Translations under genes and position numbers: made by a program
Source of the DNA: an uncultured Bacilli bacterium
GTDB taxonomy: Bacteria > Bacillota_I > Bacilli_A > RF39 > UBA660
Length of the DNA stretch: 45,633 nucleotides
Direction of reading: 5' to 3'
NCBI GenBank assembly: GCA_944358815.1
Contig: CALVRX010000027.1
Location: 1-45,633, forward strand
Shown here: one piece after another, positions 16,372 to 24,802 of the stretch
Position numbering within the stretch: the first letter of the stretch is position 1
Layout: each line of letters begins with the position of its first letter
The notes under the pieces: generated by a model
Database searches by the model: none
Told to the model about the DNA's origin: nothing
Seen by the model: the letters and a program-made list of their open reading frames with translations, nothing else

Positions 16372-17063
16372 ATCAAGAATTTAAAATAAATAATAAAATA
16401 ATAAATGTTTATATTAAATCAAATTCTAACTCATCACTACCCATGATTATATTAAATACTTATGGTAACGAAGGATTGAATATATTTCAAGAATGTCAAA
16501 ATATCAACTGCCAAAACTTCATTTTAATGACCATTTCTAATCTAAACTGGGATGACGAAATGACTCCGTGGGAAGCTCCTAATTTAACAAAAAAACAGCC
16601 AAACTTTAAAGGAAAAGCGAATATTTACTTAAACGAATTAATAAATACTATCATTCCTCAAATAAAACAATATCTAAATAATATACAAATTAATATCACC
16701 GAATATATTATTGCCGGTTATTCACTAGGTGGTCTATTCGCCCTATATTCATCATATAAAACCGATCTTTTCACTAAAATAGTATCGGCATCTGGTTCTT
16801 TTTGGTATCCTAAATTTTTAAACTTTGTTCAAGAAAATACCATATCATCCAAAATTAATAAAATATATTTTTCTCTAGGTAATAAAGAAAGTAAAACGAA
16901 AAATAAACTATTACAAACTACCGAAACAAACACCAAAAACCTCGTTAAAATATATCAAAATCAAGCCATCCAAACTATTTATGAAGAAAGCGAAGGAAAT
17001 CATTTCCAAAATGCTACCCTAAGAATGGCTAAAGGTATTAAATGGATTTTAGAAAGGAAGTAG
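16368..17063 (+). CDS. Alpha/beta hydrolase, esterase D-like
   Basis: A protein of 231 residues of the putative esterase family (esterase D, enterochelin esterase-like). The nucleophile elbow is IAGYSLGGLFALY, with Ser at about 119. SASGSFWYP and FSLGNKESKTKN follow, and the likely catalytic His is in EGNHFQNA near the C terminus. MTPWEAPN at about 64-71 is typical of this group. There is no signal peptide, so it is cytoplasmic. AAGGAGTT precedes the ATG, which overlaps the previous gene. The natural substrate is unknown. Confidence 0.82.
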   Translation: MNQEFKINNKIINVYIKSNSNSSLPMIILNTYGNEGLNIFQECQNINCQNFILMTISNLNWDDEMTPWEAPNLTKKQPNFKGKANIYLNELINTIIPQIKQYLNNIQINITEYIIAGYSLGGLFALYSSYKTDLFTKIVSASGSFWYPKFLNFVQENTISSKINKIYFSLGNKESKTKNKLLQTTETNTKNLVKIYQNQAIQTIYEESEGNHFQNATLRMAKGIKWILERK

Positions 17064-17064
17064 T

Positions 17065-17622
17065 ATGGCATACTCTAATCCCAGAATTTATAAAGGTAAA
17101 AGTCTAATTCAAAAAATAGATAACTATACAGTAATAGATATTGAAACAACCAGTTTAGACTCTTTCCAAGGTGAAATCTTAGAAATAAGTGCTGTTAAAG
17201 TTAGAAATAAACAAATAAAAGCTACTTTTTCAAAACTTATTAAGGTAAATGAACCAATAGGACCTTTCACTACTAATCTAACTGGTATCACTAATGAAAT
17301 GATTCTAAACGAAGGTGAAAATCTTATAACCGTTTTAATAGACTTTCAAAAATTTCTAGGTAACGATACTATTATTGGTCATAATGTCAATTTTGACATC
17401 AATTTCTTATATGATAGTATGGTAAAAAACTTAGGGCAGTATTTAACCAACGATTATATTGATACCTTAAGATTATCACGAATACTCCTCAAAAAGTTAT
17501 CTCATCATCGGCTAGATGATTTGATTGAATATTTCAATATAAAACCGAGAAATAAACATCGTGCTTTGAATGATTGTCTTTTAACCAATGAAGTTTACCT
17601 TAAACTTTGTAATATGCTATAA
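17065..17622 (+). CDS. DnaQ-like 3'-5' exonuclease (DEDDh)
   Basis: A stand-alone exonuclease domain of 185 residues. Exo I VIDIETTSLD (Asp and Glu at about 25 and 27), Exo II IGHNVNFDINFLYD (about 106-119) and Exo III HRALNDCLLT (His and Asp) are all present. Such proteins resemble the epsilon proofreading subunit of DNA polymerase III or the N-terminal exonuclease domain of PolC; a separate copy may act in repair or RNA trimming. AAAGGAAG precedes the ATG, one base after the esterase stop. Confidence 0.9.
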   Translation: MAYSNPRIYKGKSLIQKIDNYTVIDIETTSLDSFQGEILEISAVKVRNKQIKATFSKLIKVNEPIGPFTTNLTGITNEMILNEGENLITVLIDFQKFLGNDTIIGHNVNFDINFLYDSMVKNLGQYLTNDYIDTLRLSRILLKKLSHHRLDDLIEYFNIKPRNKHRALNDCLLTNEVYLKLCNML

Positions 17623-17643
17623 TAAATAAAGGAGGGATATAAA

Positions 17644-17937
17644 ATGAGTTTAATAATTAATATTTATTATACCGGTCAAAATGGTAGTGCTAAAAAATTT
17701 GCTGAAGAAATGCAAACTAGTGGTTTGGTAGACCAAATAAGAAATGAACCAGGTAATGAAAAATATGAATACTTTTTTCCAGCTGATGATCCAGAAACCG
17801 TTTTACTAATTGATAGATGGAAAAATGAAGAAGCCTTAGATGCCCATCATGAATCAGCAATGATGCAGGAAATTGCCAAATTAAGAGAAAAATACCATCT
17901 TCATATGAAAGTAGAACAATTTTCACCACGTAAATAA
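17644..17937 (+). CDS. ABM family monooxygenase-like protein (YgiN type)
   Basis: A ferredoxin-like alpha/beta protein of 97 residues of the antibiotic biosynthesis monooxygenase family. The pattern fits: an N-terminal strand IINIYYTGQNGSAKKFAEEM, then YEYFFPADDPETVLLIDRW, then EALDAHHESAMMQEIAKL. YgiN-like members are quinol monooxygenases or act in oxidative stress; others only bind small ligands. AAAGGAGGG precedes the ATG. It is the last gene of the operon from 15373. Confidence 0.87.
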   Translation: MSLIINIYYTGQNGSAKKFAEEMQTSGLVDQIRNEPGNEKYEYFFPADDPETVLLIDRWKNEEALDAHHESAMMQEIAKLREKYHLHMKVEQFSPRK

Positions 17938-17950
17938 ACATAAAAGACTA

Positions 17951-17979
17951 TTGTCAAAAATAAGATTTTATGTTAATAT
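17951..17979 (+). promoter_or_regulatory. tRNA-Glu promoter
   Basis: TTGTCA (17951-17956) and TAATAT (17974-17979) are 17 bases apart, with TGT just before the -10. It starts about 23 bases ahead of the tRNA. Confidence 0.55.
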
Positions 17980-17980
17980 T

Positions 17981-18006
17981 AAATAGACGTTTAACTGTCT
18001 ATTTTT
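17981..18006 (+). terminator. Hairpin between ABM gene and tRNA-Glu
   Basis: AAATAGAC (17981-17988) pairs with GTCTATTT (17997-18004), followed by more T. It looks like a terminator for the ABM operon that overlaps the tRNA start point. Confidence 0.55.
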
Positions 18007-18008
18007 AT

Positions 18009-18083
18009 GGCCTGTTGGTCAAGTGGTTAAGATGCCACCCTCTCAAGGTGGAGTCACGAGTTCAATTCTCGTACAGGCTACCA
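18009..18083 (+). tRNA. tRNA-Glu(CTC)
   Basis: Acceptor GGCCTGT/ACAGGCT, anticodon stem CCACC/GGTGG with loop CTCTCAA (anticodon CTC), T arm ACGAG/CTCGT with loop TTCAATT, and an encoded CCA. It reads GAG. Confidence 0.92.
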
Positions 18084-18093
18084 AATTAAATAT

Positions 18094-18117
18094 AACCGTT
18101 GTTTATCAACGGTTTTA
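18094..18117 (+). terminator. tRNA-Glu terminator
   Basis: AACCGTTG (18094-18101) pairs with CAACGGTT (18107-18114) and is followed by TTAAT. Confidence 0.7.
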
Positions 18118-18356
18118 ATATACCCGAAATATTTTGACATTGTCTAAATTTTAATATTCAGGTAGATATTGCGCTTCATTTTACAGCTAATAAAAAAAGA
18201 AAATCAAATTTTAATTAAATAGCCAAAACATACCTTGAGAGAGTAACATGTAAACTTTATTTTGATATTTTATTTAAGCCTAAAATAAATCTCTTTATAA
18301 CATAATATATCCGTGTTATAATAAAAATATAAGATAAAATAGAGAAGAGGTAAATC
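18118..18356 (+). promoter_or_regulatory. Intergenic region with P-ATPase promoter
   Basis: The only clear signals in these 239 bases are at the end: TTTATA (18294-18299), 17 bases, then TGT plus TATAAT (18317-18322), and GAAGAGG before the ATG. I see no small gene, and no leader structure that I recognise. Confidence 0.5.
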
Positions 18357-20957
18357 ATGCAAAAATCATATCAAAAAACTATTGAAGAACTATATCAAGA
18401 ATTAAATACATCCGAAAAAGGATTAACTAATGAAACCGCTAAAGCTAGATTAAAAACCTATGGTCAAAATGTTTTAATTGATAAAAACAAAAAAACTAAA
18501 TTAACCATTTTTTTAAGTCAATTTAAAAACATGATGGTCATACTTCTACTAGTAGTAGGTATTTTATCCCTCATTTATTCCATAGTAACTAAAGAAGACT
18601 TCCTAGAGCCTCTAGTAATTTTAGGCACCACCTTAGTCAACTGCATCATGGGCTATTTTCAAGAATCCAAAGCCGAAGATGCCACAGAAAAATTGAAAAA
18701 ATACTCAGCTAACTATGTTACTGTTAAACGAAATAACATCAGTAAAGATATTAATGCCAAATATCTAGTGCCTGGTGATTATATTATCCTAGAAGCCGGA
18801 GATAAAGTCCCAGCTGATGCCAGAATTGTTAAAAGCTACTTTGCCAAAACTGACGAATCTATTTTAACAGGTGAAAGCGCTAACGTCGATAAAATTGATG
18901 ATGTCATAACTAAAGATGCCATTTTAGCTGAAACATATAATATGGTCTATTCAGGCACCGTACTTACTGCTGGCAAAATCGAAGCCATTGTCATAAATAC
19001 TGGCATGAATACCGAACTCGGAAAAATTGCTGGCGCTTTAGATACTAAAGAAGAGCCAATAACTCCACTTCAAATGAAAGTAGCTAAAGTCAGTAGATTT
19101 ATTACTGGTGTAGCTTTTATTCTCATCGCTTTTGTCTTATTTTATGGACTAATCAACCATTATACTATTTTAAATATTTTAATACTTTGTATTTCGATGG
19201 TTGTAGCTAGTGTTCCTGAAAGTTTAACCATCGCTATCACTGCCACTTTATCTATCGGTGTTAGCCAAATGGCTAAGAAAAAATCCATTGTCAGAAACTT
19301 AGCTGCTATCGAAACACTAGGTGCCACCGAAGTTATTTGCACTGATAAAACAGGAACACTCACTGAAAACAAAATGCAGTTAACTAAAATTTATACTGAT
19401 AATCAAGAACTGCCCCTTAAAGAATTAAAAAATCATCAAACACTTATTGATATTATGAATGGCTCTAACTCTGCCACTTTATCTGATAAAGGAACTTATA
19501 CTGGTGATGCTGTCGATGTTGCTATTAAAAATTATTTAAAAGAAAATAATTTAAAACCAGCAAAAGTAAAAAAAATTACCGAATTACCCTTTGATTCAGA
19601 ACGTAAAATGATGAGCGGTATCTATCAAAAAGATGACGAAACCTATCTATATATCAAAGGTAGTTTTGAAACTATTGCGCAAAGAAGTAAATCAATTTTA
19701 ATCAATAATGAAATAAAACCTATAACTGATGAATATATTAATACCTATAAAAACATTGAAACTACCATGTCCGAAGAATCTTTAAAAGTTTTAGCCTTTG
19801 CCTATAAAAAAATAACTAAAAAAATCACCGAAGAAAAAGACTATTTCGACGAAGAACAAAACTTAACCTTGGTTGGATTAGCTGGTTTTAAAGATCCAAT
19901 TAGAAAAAATATTAAAGAATCAATCGACATGTGCAAGGAAGCTGGCATCAGAATCGTCATGTTGACTGGTGACAATCTTCAAACTGCTATGACCATTGCC
20001 AAAGAAGCCGGCATCTGTCAAAATGAAGATGAATGTATTAACGCTTCAAAACTTTCTAAAGAAGATATTACTAAAAATATTAATAAATACAATGTCTACG
20101 CTAGAGTAAGTCCAGAAACTAAACTTCAAATTGTCAAAGCCTTTCAAAAAAGACATAAAGTCGTTGCTATGACTGGTGATGGTGTCAATGATGCTCCAGC
20201 CATTAAACTAGCTAATGTCGGAATAGGAATGGGTAAAGCTGGAACAGATGTTACTAAAGACGTCTCAGACATTATTCTCTTAAATGATAGTTTTGAAACC
20301 ATAACTACTGCGGTTTCCGAAGGACGAAGAATATATAATAATGTTATTTCTAATATTCTGTATAACCTATCTAGCAATTTTACCGAAATCTTAATCATTT
20401 TATTTGGTATGCTTACCGGTAATACCATCATATCTGCCATTCATGTATTATATATCGATTTAGTTGCAGATACCGTGCCTTCAATAGCTCTTGCCTATGA
20501 AGGTTCATCTAAAAACATTATGAAACAAAAACCTAATGGCTTAGATAGAAAAATATTCACCAAATTCTTTAGTGCCTTCTTAATACTATCTGTTATTTTA
20601 GAAACCTTAATTAGCTTATATGTTTACTATCGCTTTTTACCACTTGGACAAACTACTGCTCAAACCTTAGCTTTATTAAGTATCGTTATCAATGAATTTG
20701 TCTTTGCCTATAATTGTAGATCACTAAAAGAACAAATTCATAAAAGAGGAATATTTAAAAATAAACAATTAAACATTGGTATTTTTGCTTTAATAATTGT
20801 TCAAATAATAGTTTTCTTTAGCCCAATCGGTCAAATTTTTGGTTTAACCACTATCACTGTTAGCCAATTTATCTATGTTATTTTAATTAACATTGTCTCT
20901 CTTGTCATCATTGAGCTACTAAAACCATGGATAGTAAAACACTTTAAAGATGAATAA
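18357..20957 (+). CDS. Cation-transporting P-type ATPase, Ca2+ type
   Basis: A P2-type ATPase of 866 residues that exports cations using ATP. An N-terminal cation ATPase domain (about 5-70), the actuator motif TGES (171-174), the phosphorylated Asp of DKTGTLTEN (330), the hinge TGDGVNDAP (about 606) and ten-helix layout are present. The M4 metal motif reads VPESL (287-290) where Ca2+ pumps have PEGL or PEAL, and M6 has DLVADTVPS. Calcium is the likely cargo (SERCA/YloB-like), but the Ser replacement leaves the ion uncertain. It is a single-gene unit with promoter and terminator. Confidence 0.92.
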   Translation: MQKSYQKTIEELYQELNTSEKGLTNETAKARLKTYGQNVLIDKNKKTKLTIFLSQFKNMMVILLLVVGILSLIYSIVTKEDFLEPLVILGTTLVNCIMGYFQESKAEDATEKLKKYSANYVTVKRNNISKDINAKYLVPGDYIILEAGDKVPADARIVKSYFAKTDESILTGESANVDKIDDVITKDAILAETYNMVYSGTVLTAGKIEAIVINTGMNTELGKIAGALDTKEEPITPLQMKVAKVSRFITGVAFILIAFVLFYGLINHYTILNILILCISMVVASVPESLTIAITATLSIGVSQMAKKKSIVRNLAAIETLGATEVICTDKTGTLTENKMQLTKIYTDNQELPLKELKNHQTLIDIMNGSNSATLSDKGTYTGDAVDVAIKNYLKENNLKPAKVKKITELPFDSERKMMSGIYQKDDETYLYIKGSFETIAQRSKSILINNEIKPITDEYINTYKNIETTMSEESLKVLAFAYKKITKKITEEKDYFDEEQNLTLVGLAGFKDPIRKNIKESIDMCKEAGIRIVMLTGDNLQTAMTIAKEAGICQNEDECINASKLSKEDITKNINKYNVYARVSPETKLQIVKAFQKRHKVVAMTGDGVNDAPAIKLANVGIGMGKAGTDVTKDVSDIILLNDSFETITTAVSEGRRIYNNVISNILYNLSSNFTEILIILFGMLTGNTIISAIHVLYIDLVADTVPSIALAYEGSSKNIMKQKPNGLDRKIFTKFFSAFLILSVILETLISLYVYYRFLPLGQTTAQTLALLSIVINEFVFAYNCRSLKEQIHKRGIFKNKQLNIGIFALIIVQIIVFFSPIGQIFGLTTITVSQFIYVILINIVSLVIIELLKPWIVKHFKDE

Positions 20958-20990
20958 AAGAAGTTATCCTCCTAAGATAGCTTCTTTTTT
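20956..20990. terminator. Bidirectional terminator, P-ATPase / XRE gene
   Basis: AAAAGAAGTTATC (20956-20968) pairs with GATAGCTTCTTTT (20976-20988), with one G-T pair. T runs stand on both strands. It fills the gap between the convergent genes. Confidence 0.82.
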
Positions 20991-21198
20991 ATTCTTCTTT
21001 TTCAAAGAACTTATCCATTGAAACACCAAGCACCACTGATATTTTATAAAGGCTCATCAAAGATAACCCTTCACGTCCGTGTTGTGATTCAAATCTTCTT
21101 AAATAATCATAAGACATTTCAATATCTACTGCTAACTGTTCTTGCGTTAAACCCGCTAATTTTCTGTACTTTCTAACATTTTTTGAAACAGTCTTCAT
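20989..21198 (-). CDS. Small XRE family regulator
   Basis: A one-domain Cro/C1-type helix-turn-helix protein of 69 residues: TVSKNVRKYRKLAGLTQEQLAVDIEMSYDYLRRFE, then LSLMSLYKISVVLGVSMDKFF. I start at the ATG at 21198 because AAGGAT lies ahead and the family begins there. The frame stays open to 21255, but that part lies within a remnant of another gene read on the opposite strand. No toxin or partner gene is adjacent. It may regulate itself or a distant target, and may have come in when the neighbouring surface-protein gene was lost. Confidence 0.82.
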   Translation of the reverse strand: MKTVSKNVRKYRKLAGLTQEQLAVDIEMSYDYLRRFESQHGREGLSLMSLYKISVVLGVSMDKFFEKEE

Positions 21199-21200
21199 AA

Positions 21201-21662
21201 TATCCTTGTCAAAATCAAATAACATCACATGATTGGGGTATAGGAGCAGTAACATGGAATAACAATGATTTGGCTGACCAAGTAAATGATGAAAATAGAC
21301 AAATATGGAATGGAACAGTTGGATTAATTAGAGTATCGGAATATATAAGAACCAATTCAAATAAAAGTAGATGTGGGACTATGCAGTTAGTGTATAACAA
21401 GGAAAATAATAATTGTTATCAATCAAATTGGATGTATACAACATCAGTAAATCATTGGTGGACCATCACCGCTTCAACTACTATGCCTCATTTTGTATAT
21501 TTAATTGATATGGGAGGTTATGACGGAGATACATATGTTAGAGGTAGAATTCAAGACAATTCTAGTACTTTTTCTGCAGATGTCCGTCCAGTTGTATATC
21601 TAAAATCTAATTTAAAATTATCCGGCAGTGGCACCCAGTCAGACCCATATACAATAAATTAA
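21201..21662 (+). pseudogene. 3' remnant of a large surface protein gene
   Basis: The frame is open from 21201 after a TAA, without any start codon that has a ribosome binding site (a TTG at 21270 is the first candidate). The recognisable sequence begins near DWGIGAVTWNNNDL and goes on through IWNGTVGLIRVSEYI, two cysteines, WWTITAST and FSADVRPVVYLKSNLKLSGS to a natural end. This is the C-terminal repeat-like end common to large exported proteins of gut Bacilli and Clostridia, which end in RPVVYLKS...GSGT..DPY. The signal peptide and most of the protein are missing. It has its own terminator. Confidence 0.7.
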
Positions 21663-21670
21663 TATAATAT

Positions 21671-21702
21671 AAATCATAGGTTTTTATTTCCCTATGATTT
21701 TT
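21671..21702 (+). terminator. Terminator of the surface-protein remnant
   Basis: AAATCATAGG (21671-21680) pairs with CCTATGATTT (21691-21700), followed by TT. Confidence 0.75.
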
Positions 21703-21705
21703 CAA

Positions 21706-21734
21706 ATGTCAAAAAACTAAAAATATGTTATAAT
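21706..21734 (+). promoter_or_regulatory. Promoter of the XRE membrane protein
   Basis: ATGTCA (21706-21711), 17 bases, then TATAAT (21729-21734) preceded by TGT. Confidence 0.6.
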
Positions 21735-21764
21735 TAATTAGTAAGTACAAGGTAGGTGATATAA

Positions 21765-22478
21765 ATGGACCAAGAAAAATTAGGTAAATTAATTAAAGAA
21801 ATTAGAAAAAAACACAATTTAACTCAAAAAGAATTTGCCGATAAATACCACGTTACCTACCAAGCCGTCAGTAAATGGGAAAATGGTAAAAACATGCCCG
21901 ATAGTGCACTTATGAAACAAATTAGTGAAGACTTTAATATATCTTTAGAAGAACTTTATAATGGAGAAATTAAACCCTCTAAGAAGAAAAAAATCATTCC
22001 AATCATCATTGCTGTAGCTATTATTCTTATAATATTAATTGTAATTTTAATTTCTAGACTGTCATCAAATGATTTTCAGTTCAAAACCTTATCTGCTAAT
22101 TGTCCTAATTTTACTATCTCTGGTAGTATTGCCTATAACAGTCAAAAATCTGCCATTTATATTTCTAATATTGAATACTGTGGTGGCGATGAACAAGAAA
22201 AATATCAAAATATTGAATGTATATTATATGAAAAAAATGGTAATACTGAAAAAACTATTAGTACTTATAAATATCAAGGTAAAGAAAATATTACTTTAGA
22301 AGATTTTTTAAAACAAGTATCATTCACTATTGATAACTATGAAACAACTTGTAAAGTATATAAAGATAATACAATATTTTTAAGAGTAAATGCTCAAAAT
22401 AGCCATCATAAAACTATCACTTATGAAATACCACTAAAATTAGATGAAAGCTGTAAACACAACTCAACCAAAAGTTGA
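21765..22478 (+). CDS. XRE regulator with membrane segment and external domain
   Basis: A protein of 237 residues. Residues 4-66 are a Cro/C1-type helix-turn-helix (LIKEIRKKHNLTQKEFADKY, then VTYQAVSKWENGKNMPD). After KPSKKKK there is one membrane segment (about 73-94), then an external domain of about 140 residues with three or four cysteines (for example LSANCPNFT, IEYCGGDE, IECILYE). This layout, DNA-binding inside and sensor outside, is seen in one-component membrane regulators. AGGTAGGTGAT precedes the ATG. The ligand and targets are unknown; the rhodanese-thioredoxin pair downstream is a candidate, since both deal with external cysteines. Confidence 0.82.
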   Translation: MDQEKLGKLIKEIRKKHNLTQKEFADKYHVTYQAVSKWENGKNMPDSALMKQISEDFNISLEELYNGEIKPSKKKKIIPIIIAVAIILIILIVILISRLSSNDFQFKTLSANCPNFTISGSIAYNSQKSAIYISNIEYCGGDEQEKYQNIECILYEKNGNTEKTISTYKYQGKENITLEDFLKQVSFTIDNYETTCKVYKDNTIFLRVNAQNSHHKTITYEIPLKLDESCKHNSTKS

Positions 22479-22486
22479 GCCTTTTT
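22463..22486 (+). terminator. Terminator after the XRE membrane gene
   Basis: CTCAAC (22463-22468) pairs with GTTGAG (22474-22479), followed by CCTTTTT. The TGA stop (22476-22478) lies inside the stem. Confidence 0.7.
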
Positions 22487-22550
22487 CAACTTTATCGTTA
22501 TTGCAAATTTAATAAATATCATATAAACTTAAAATGTAGGAGGAATTTGT

Positions 22551-23252
22551 ATGAAAAAGAAAAGTATTATAATGCTTGTAATTAGTGTTTTAATCATTAT
22601 CACAATTGTAATTTGTGCCTTTATTTTTAACGATAAAGAAACAACCTTAAGTCCATTACCTAAGCCACAGATAACTGGCGGAGTAAGAGGCGAATTTGGC
22701 ATTGATGAAAATATCAACGAAAAAACTATCGATAACTATTTAAATAGACAAGACTCTGTTTACCGTGATATGCGTATGCTTAAAGACCCAGGAAATTATG
22801 AAGCCGTTGGAGGTGACGCCTATCTATCTGGATTTGTCAAAGGTTTTGAAGTAGTTCCTTATCCATACCTAGTTAATGTTACTGGTCTTCCAAAAGAAGT
22901 AGGGGATACTTATACTGGAACTACTTTATTCACTGAGAAAGATGGTAAATATACCCCTAATTATGAAGAGTCAATGGATATTTTAAATTATCTATTTCCA
23001 AAAGATAAAAACATCTTCCTAATGTGTGGTGGTGGCGGTTACGCTGGAATGACTAAAAACATGCTAGTTGCCCTAGGATGGGATGAAAATAAGATATATA
23101 ATGTTGGAGGCTACTGGTATTATAATGGCAAAAATAATGTTCAAGTTAAAACATCTAAATATGGAGAAACATCATACGACTTTTGGAAAATTCCATATCA
23201 TGACATAAACTTTGATGAACTCCATAAAATTGAGAGTGATAACAATGAATAA
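22551..23252 (+). CDS. Membrane-anchored rhodanese-like protein
   Basis: A protein of 233 residues with an N-terminal membrane segment (about 6-26), then an external rhodanese-like domain. The active loop reads LMCGGGGYAGMTKNMLVALG, with the catalytic Cys at about 159 and a Gly-rich loop in place of the common CRxGxRS. NVGGYWYYNG follows, as in family members that position a sulfur-binding pocket. Rhodaneses carry persulfide sulfur on Cys. AGGAGG precedes the ATG, and the stop overlaps the start of the thioredoxin-like gene by 8 bases, so the pair is probably made together. Confidence 0.8.
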   Translation: MKKKSIIMLVISVLIIITIVICAFIFNDKETTLSPLPKPQITGGVRGEFGIDENINEKTIDNYLNRQDSVYRDMRMLKDPGNYEAVGGDAYLSGFVKGFEVVPYPYLVNVTGLPKEVGDTYTGTTLFTEKDGKYTPNYEESMDILNYLFPKDKNIFLMCGGGGYAGMTKNMLVALGWDENKIYNVGGYWYYNGKNNVQVKTSKYGETSYDFWKIPYHDINFDELHKIESDNNE

Positions 23253-24177
23253 AAAATTTCTCATCATCGTTCCAGTCTTATTAGTTTTATCATCCGTATT
23301 AGTAATAATTAAAAATCTACCACAAAAACAATTTTACTTAGAAGATAAATACTATGGTAGCAGCGATTTTATTGAAATTAATGCTGACAATCTAAAACAA
23401 TTGATAGATGATAAAGAATCTTTCGCTTTATTTGTCTATCAGCCTGGTTGTATAACTTCTGCCAATTTTCAAAAAAATCTTGAGAAATTTACCCAAAACA
23501 ATAACATACAATTTTATAAAATGCCATTTTCTGATATTAAAAACACCACATTAAATAAAAAAATAGAATACTATCCATCATTTGCTATTTTTAATAAAGG
23601 CACTCTAATAGACTACCTTGATGCTGGTAGCGATAATGATTTAAAATACTATGAATCACAAAAAGAATTTAAGACTTGGTTTACAGATTATGTACTATTA
23701 AAAAAAACTAATAGTTCTAATGCCACTCAAACAAGTAATAACGAAAGTACAAATAATATAGATACAACTACTGATAAAACAGCTGAAACAACCACTAATG
23801 TTACTCCAGAAAACGCAACATCTATTAACTTGGAAAATGTCACTAAAGATCCAAATAAAGTTAATATCTACTTTTTCTGGGGTAGCACATGCCCACATTG
23901 TAAAGCCGAATTTGCCTTTTTCGATGAAATCAAAGCAGAATATGGTCAATACTATAATCTATATACCTATGAAGTGTGGGAAAACCCTAATAATGCTGAT
24001 ATTATGAGTACTTTTGCCAATGCTTTAAATGATAGTACCACCGCTGTTCCTTATACAGTTGTGGGCGACGAATCTTTTATTGGCTTTGGCGAGTCAACTA
24101 AAGAAAAAATTATCAACGCTATCAAAAATAACCACAAAAATAGTCGTGATGTCTATTTTGATAAAATAAAAAAATAA
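23245..24177 (+). CDS. Membrane-anchored double thioredoxin-like protein
   Basis: A protein of 310 residues with a membrane segment at about 4-23 and two thioredoxin-like domains. The first (about 40-150) has YQPGCITSANF, so only the first Cys of the CxxC is kept. After a Ser/Thr/Asn-rich linker (about 154-195) the second has FWGSTCPHCKAEF (CPHC at 216-219) and the cis-Pro in TAVPYTVVGD. I start at the ATG at 23245, where the family-like membrane anchor begins, overlapping the rhodanese stop. It is probably an external disulfide or persulfide exchange protein working with the rhodanese. Confidence 0.85.
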   Translation: MNKKFLIIVPVLLVLSSVLVIIKNLPQKQFYLEDKYYGSSDFIEINADNLKQLIDDKESFALFVYQPGCITSANFQKNLEKFTQNNNIQFYKMPFSDIKNTTLNKKIEYYPSFAIFNKGTLIDYLDAGSDNDLKYYESQKEFKTWFTDYVLLKKTNSSNATQTSNNESTNNIDTTTDKTAETTTNVTPENATSINLENVTKDPNKVNIYFFWGSTCPHCKAEFAFFDEIKAEYGQYYNLYTYEVWENPNNADIMSTFANALNDSTTAVPYTVVGDESFIGFGESTKEKIINAIKNNHKNSRDVYFDKIKK

Positions 24178-24211
24178 AATTCTAGAACTATCACTAGAAT
24201 TTTTTCTTTTT
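24176..24211 (+). terminator. Terminator after the thioredoxin-like gene
   Basis: AAAATTCTAG (24176-24185) pairs perfectly with CTAGAATTTT (24194-24203), followed by a T-rich stretch. It overlaps the stop codon. Confidence 0.8.
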
Positions 24212-24219
24212 ATAAGTCA

Positions 24220-24248
24220 TTGTCAAACTTATATCCATCATGTATAAT
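24220..24248 (+). promoter_or_regulatory. ogt-tag promoter
   Basis: TTGTCA (24220-24225) and TATAAT (24243-24248) are 17 bases apart. I see no Ada-type operator. Confidence 0.7.
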
Positions 24249-24288
24249 AAATTAAAGAAAAATGTCATACTATTCCAGAGGTGTAAAA

Positions 24289-24801
24289 ATGAAATATAAA
24301 ACAATCTATAAATCGGTAATTGGTCCTCTTACACTAATTAGCGACGGACAATATCTCACTAATATCATCTTTCCTGAAGAACCCTATTATCAAAACATAA
24401 AAAATAAAGCCGTATTAAATGATAATTTAAAAATATTTAGTCAAACCAAAACTTGGTTAGATAGTTACTTTAAACACCAAAAGCCTGATATAAATACCTT
24501 AAAAATAAAATTAGAAGGCACAACTTTCCAAAGAAGCATCTGGAATATTTTAAAAACTATTCCAGATGGTCAAATTGTTACTTATGGCGATATTGCTAAA
24601 ACAATCAAATCTAATGCCTATAGAGCTATTGGCAAAGCTATATCTTATAATCCCATACCAATCATTATTCCATGCCATAGAGTCATCGGCACAAATCATA
24701 ATTTAACAGGCTATAGTGGTGGACTGACAAATAAAATATATCTTTTAAAATTAGAGGGACATAATATCGAAAAATTTAATATGCCAAAAAGGAGGAAATA
24801 A
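24289..24801 (+). CDS. ogt: Methylated-DNA-protein-cysteine methyltransferase
   Basis: This suicide enzyme moves methyl groups from O6-methylguanine (and O4-methylthymine) in DNA to its own Cys. The 170 residues hold the usual two parts, with the second having FQRSIWNILKTIPDGQIVTYGDIA (shown here across two motifs: the DNA-binding helix and YGDIA), the catalytic PCHRVIG (Cys at about 129) and GYSGGLTNKIYLLKLEG. The ATG at 24289 with AGAGGTG ahead is chosen; a frame nine codons longer lacks such a site. The tag gene follows directly, giving an alkylation-repair operon. Confidence 0.95.
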   Translation: MKYKTIYKSVIGPLTLISDGQYLTNIIFPEEPYYQNIKNKAVLNDNLKIFSQTKTWLDSYFKHQKPDINTLKIKLEGTTFQRSIWNILKTIPDGQIVTYGDIAKTIKSNAYRAIGKAISYNPIPIIIPCHRVIGTNHNLTGYSGGLTNKIYLLKLEGHNIEKFNMPKRRK

Positions 24802-24802
24802 T

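Noticed and set aside
20989-21198. Toxin-antitoxin pair around the small XRE gene
   Set aside because: Neither side holds a small toxin-like frame; the neighbours are the P-ATPase terminator and the surface-protein remnant.
21270-21662. Intact small gene starting at TTG 21270
   Set aside because: There is no ribosome binding site, and recognisable family sequence extends upstream of the TTG, which marks it as the end of a longer lost gene.
10314-22478. TGA read as tryptophan (mycoplasma code)
   Set aside because: TGA ends two genes exactly inside terminator stems (10314-10316 and 22476-22478), and Trp is coded by TGG throughout.
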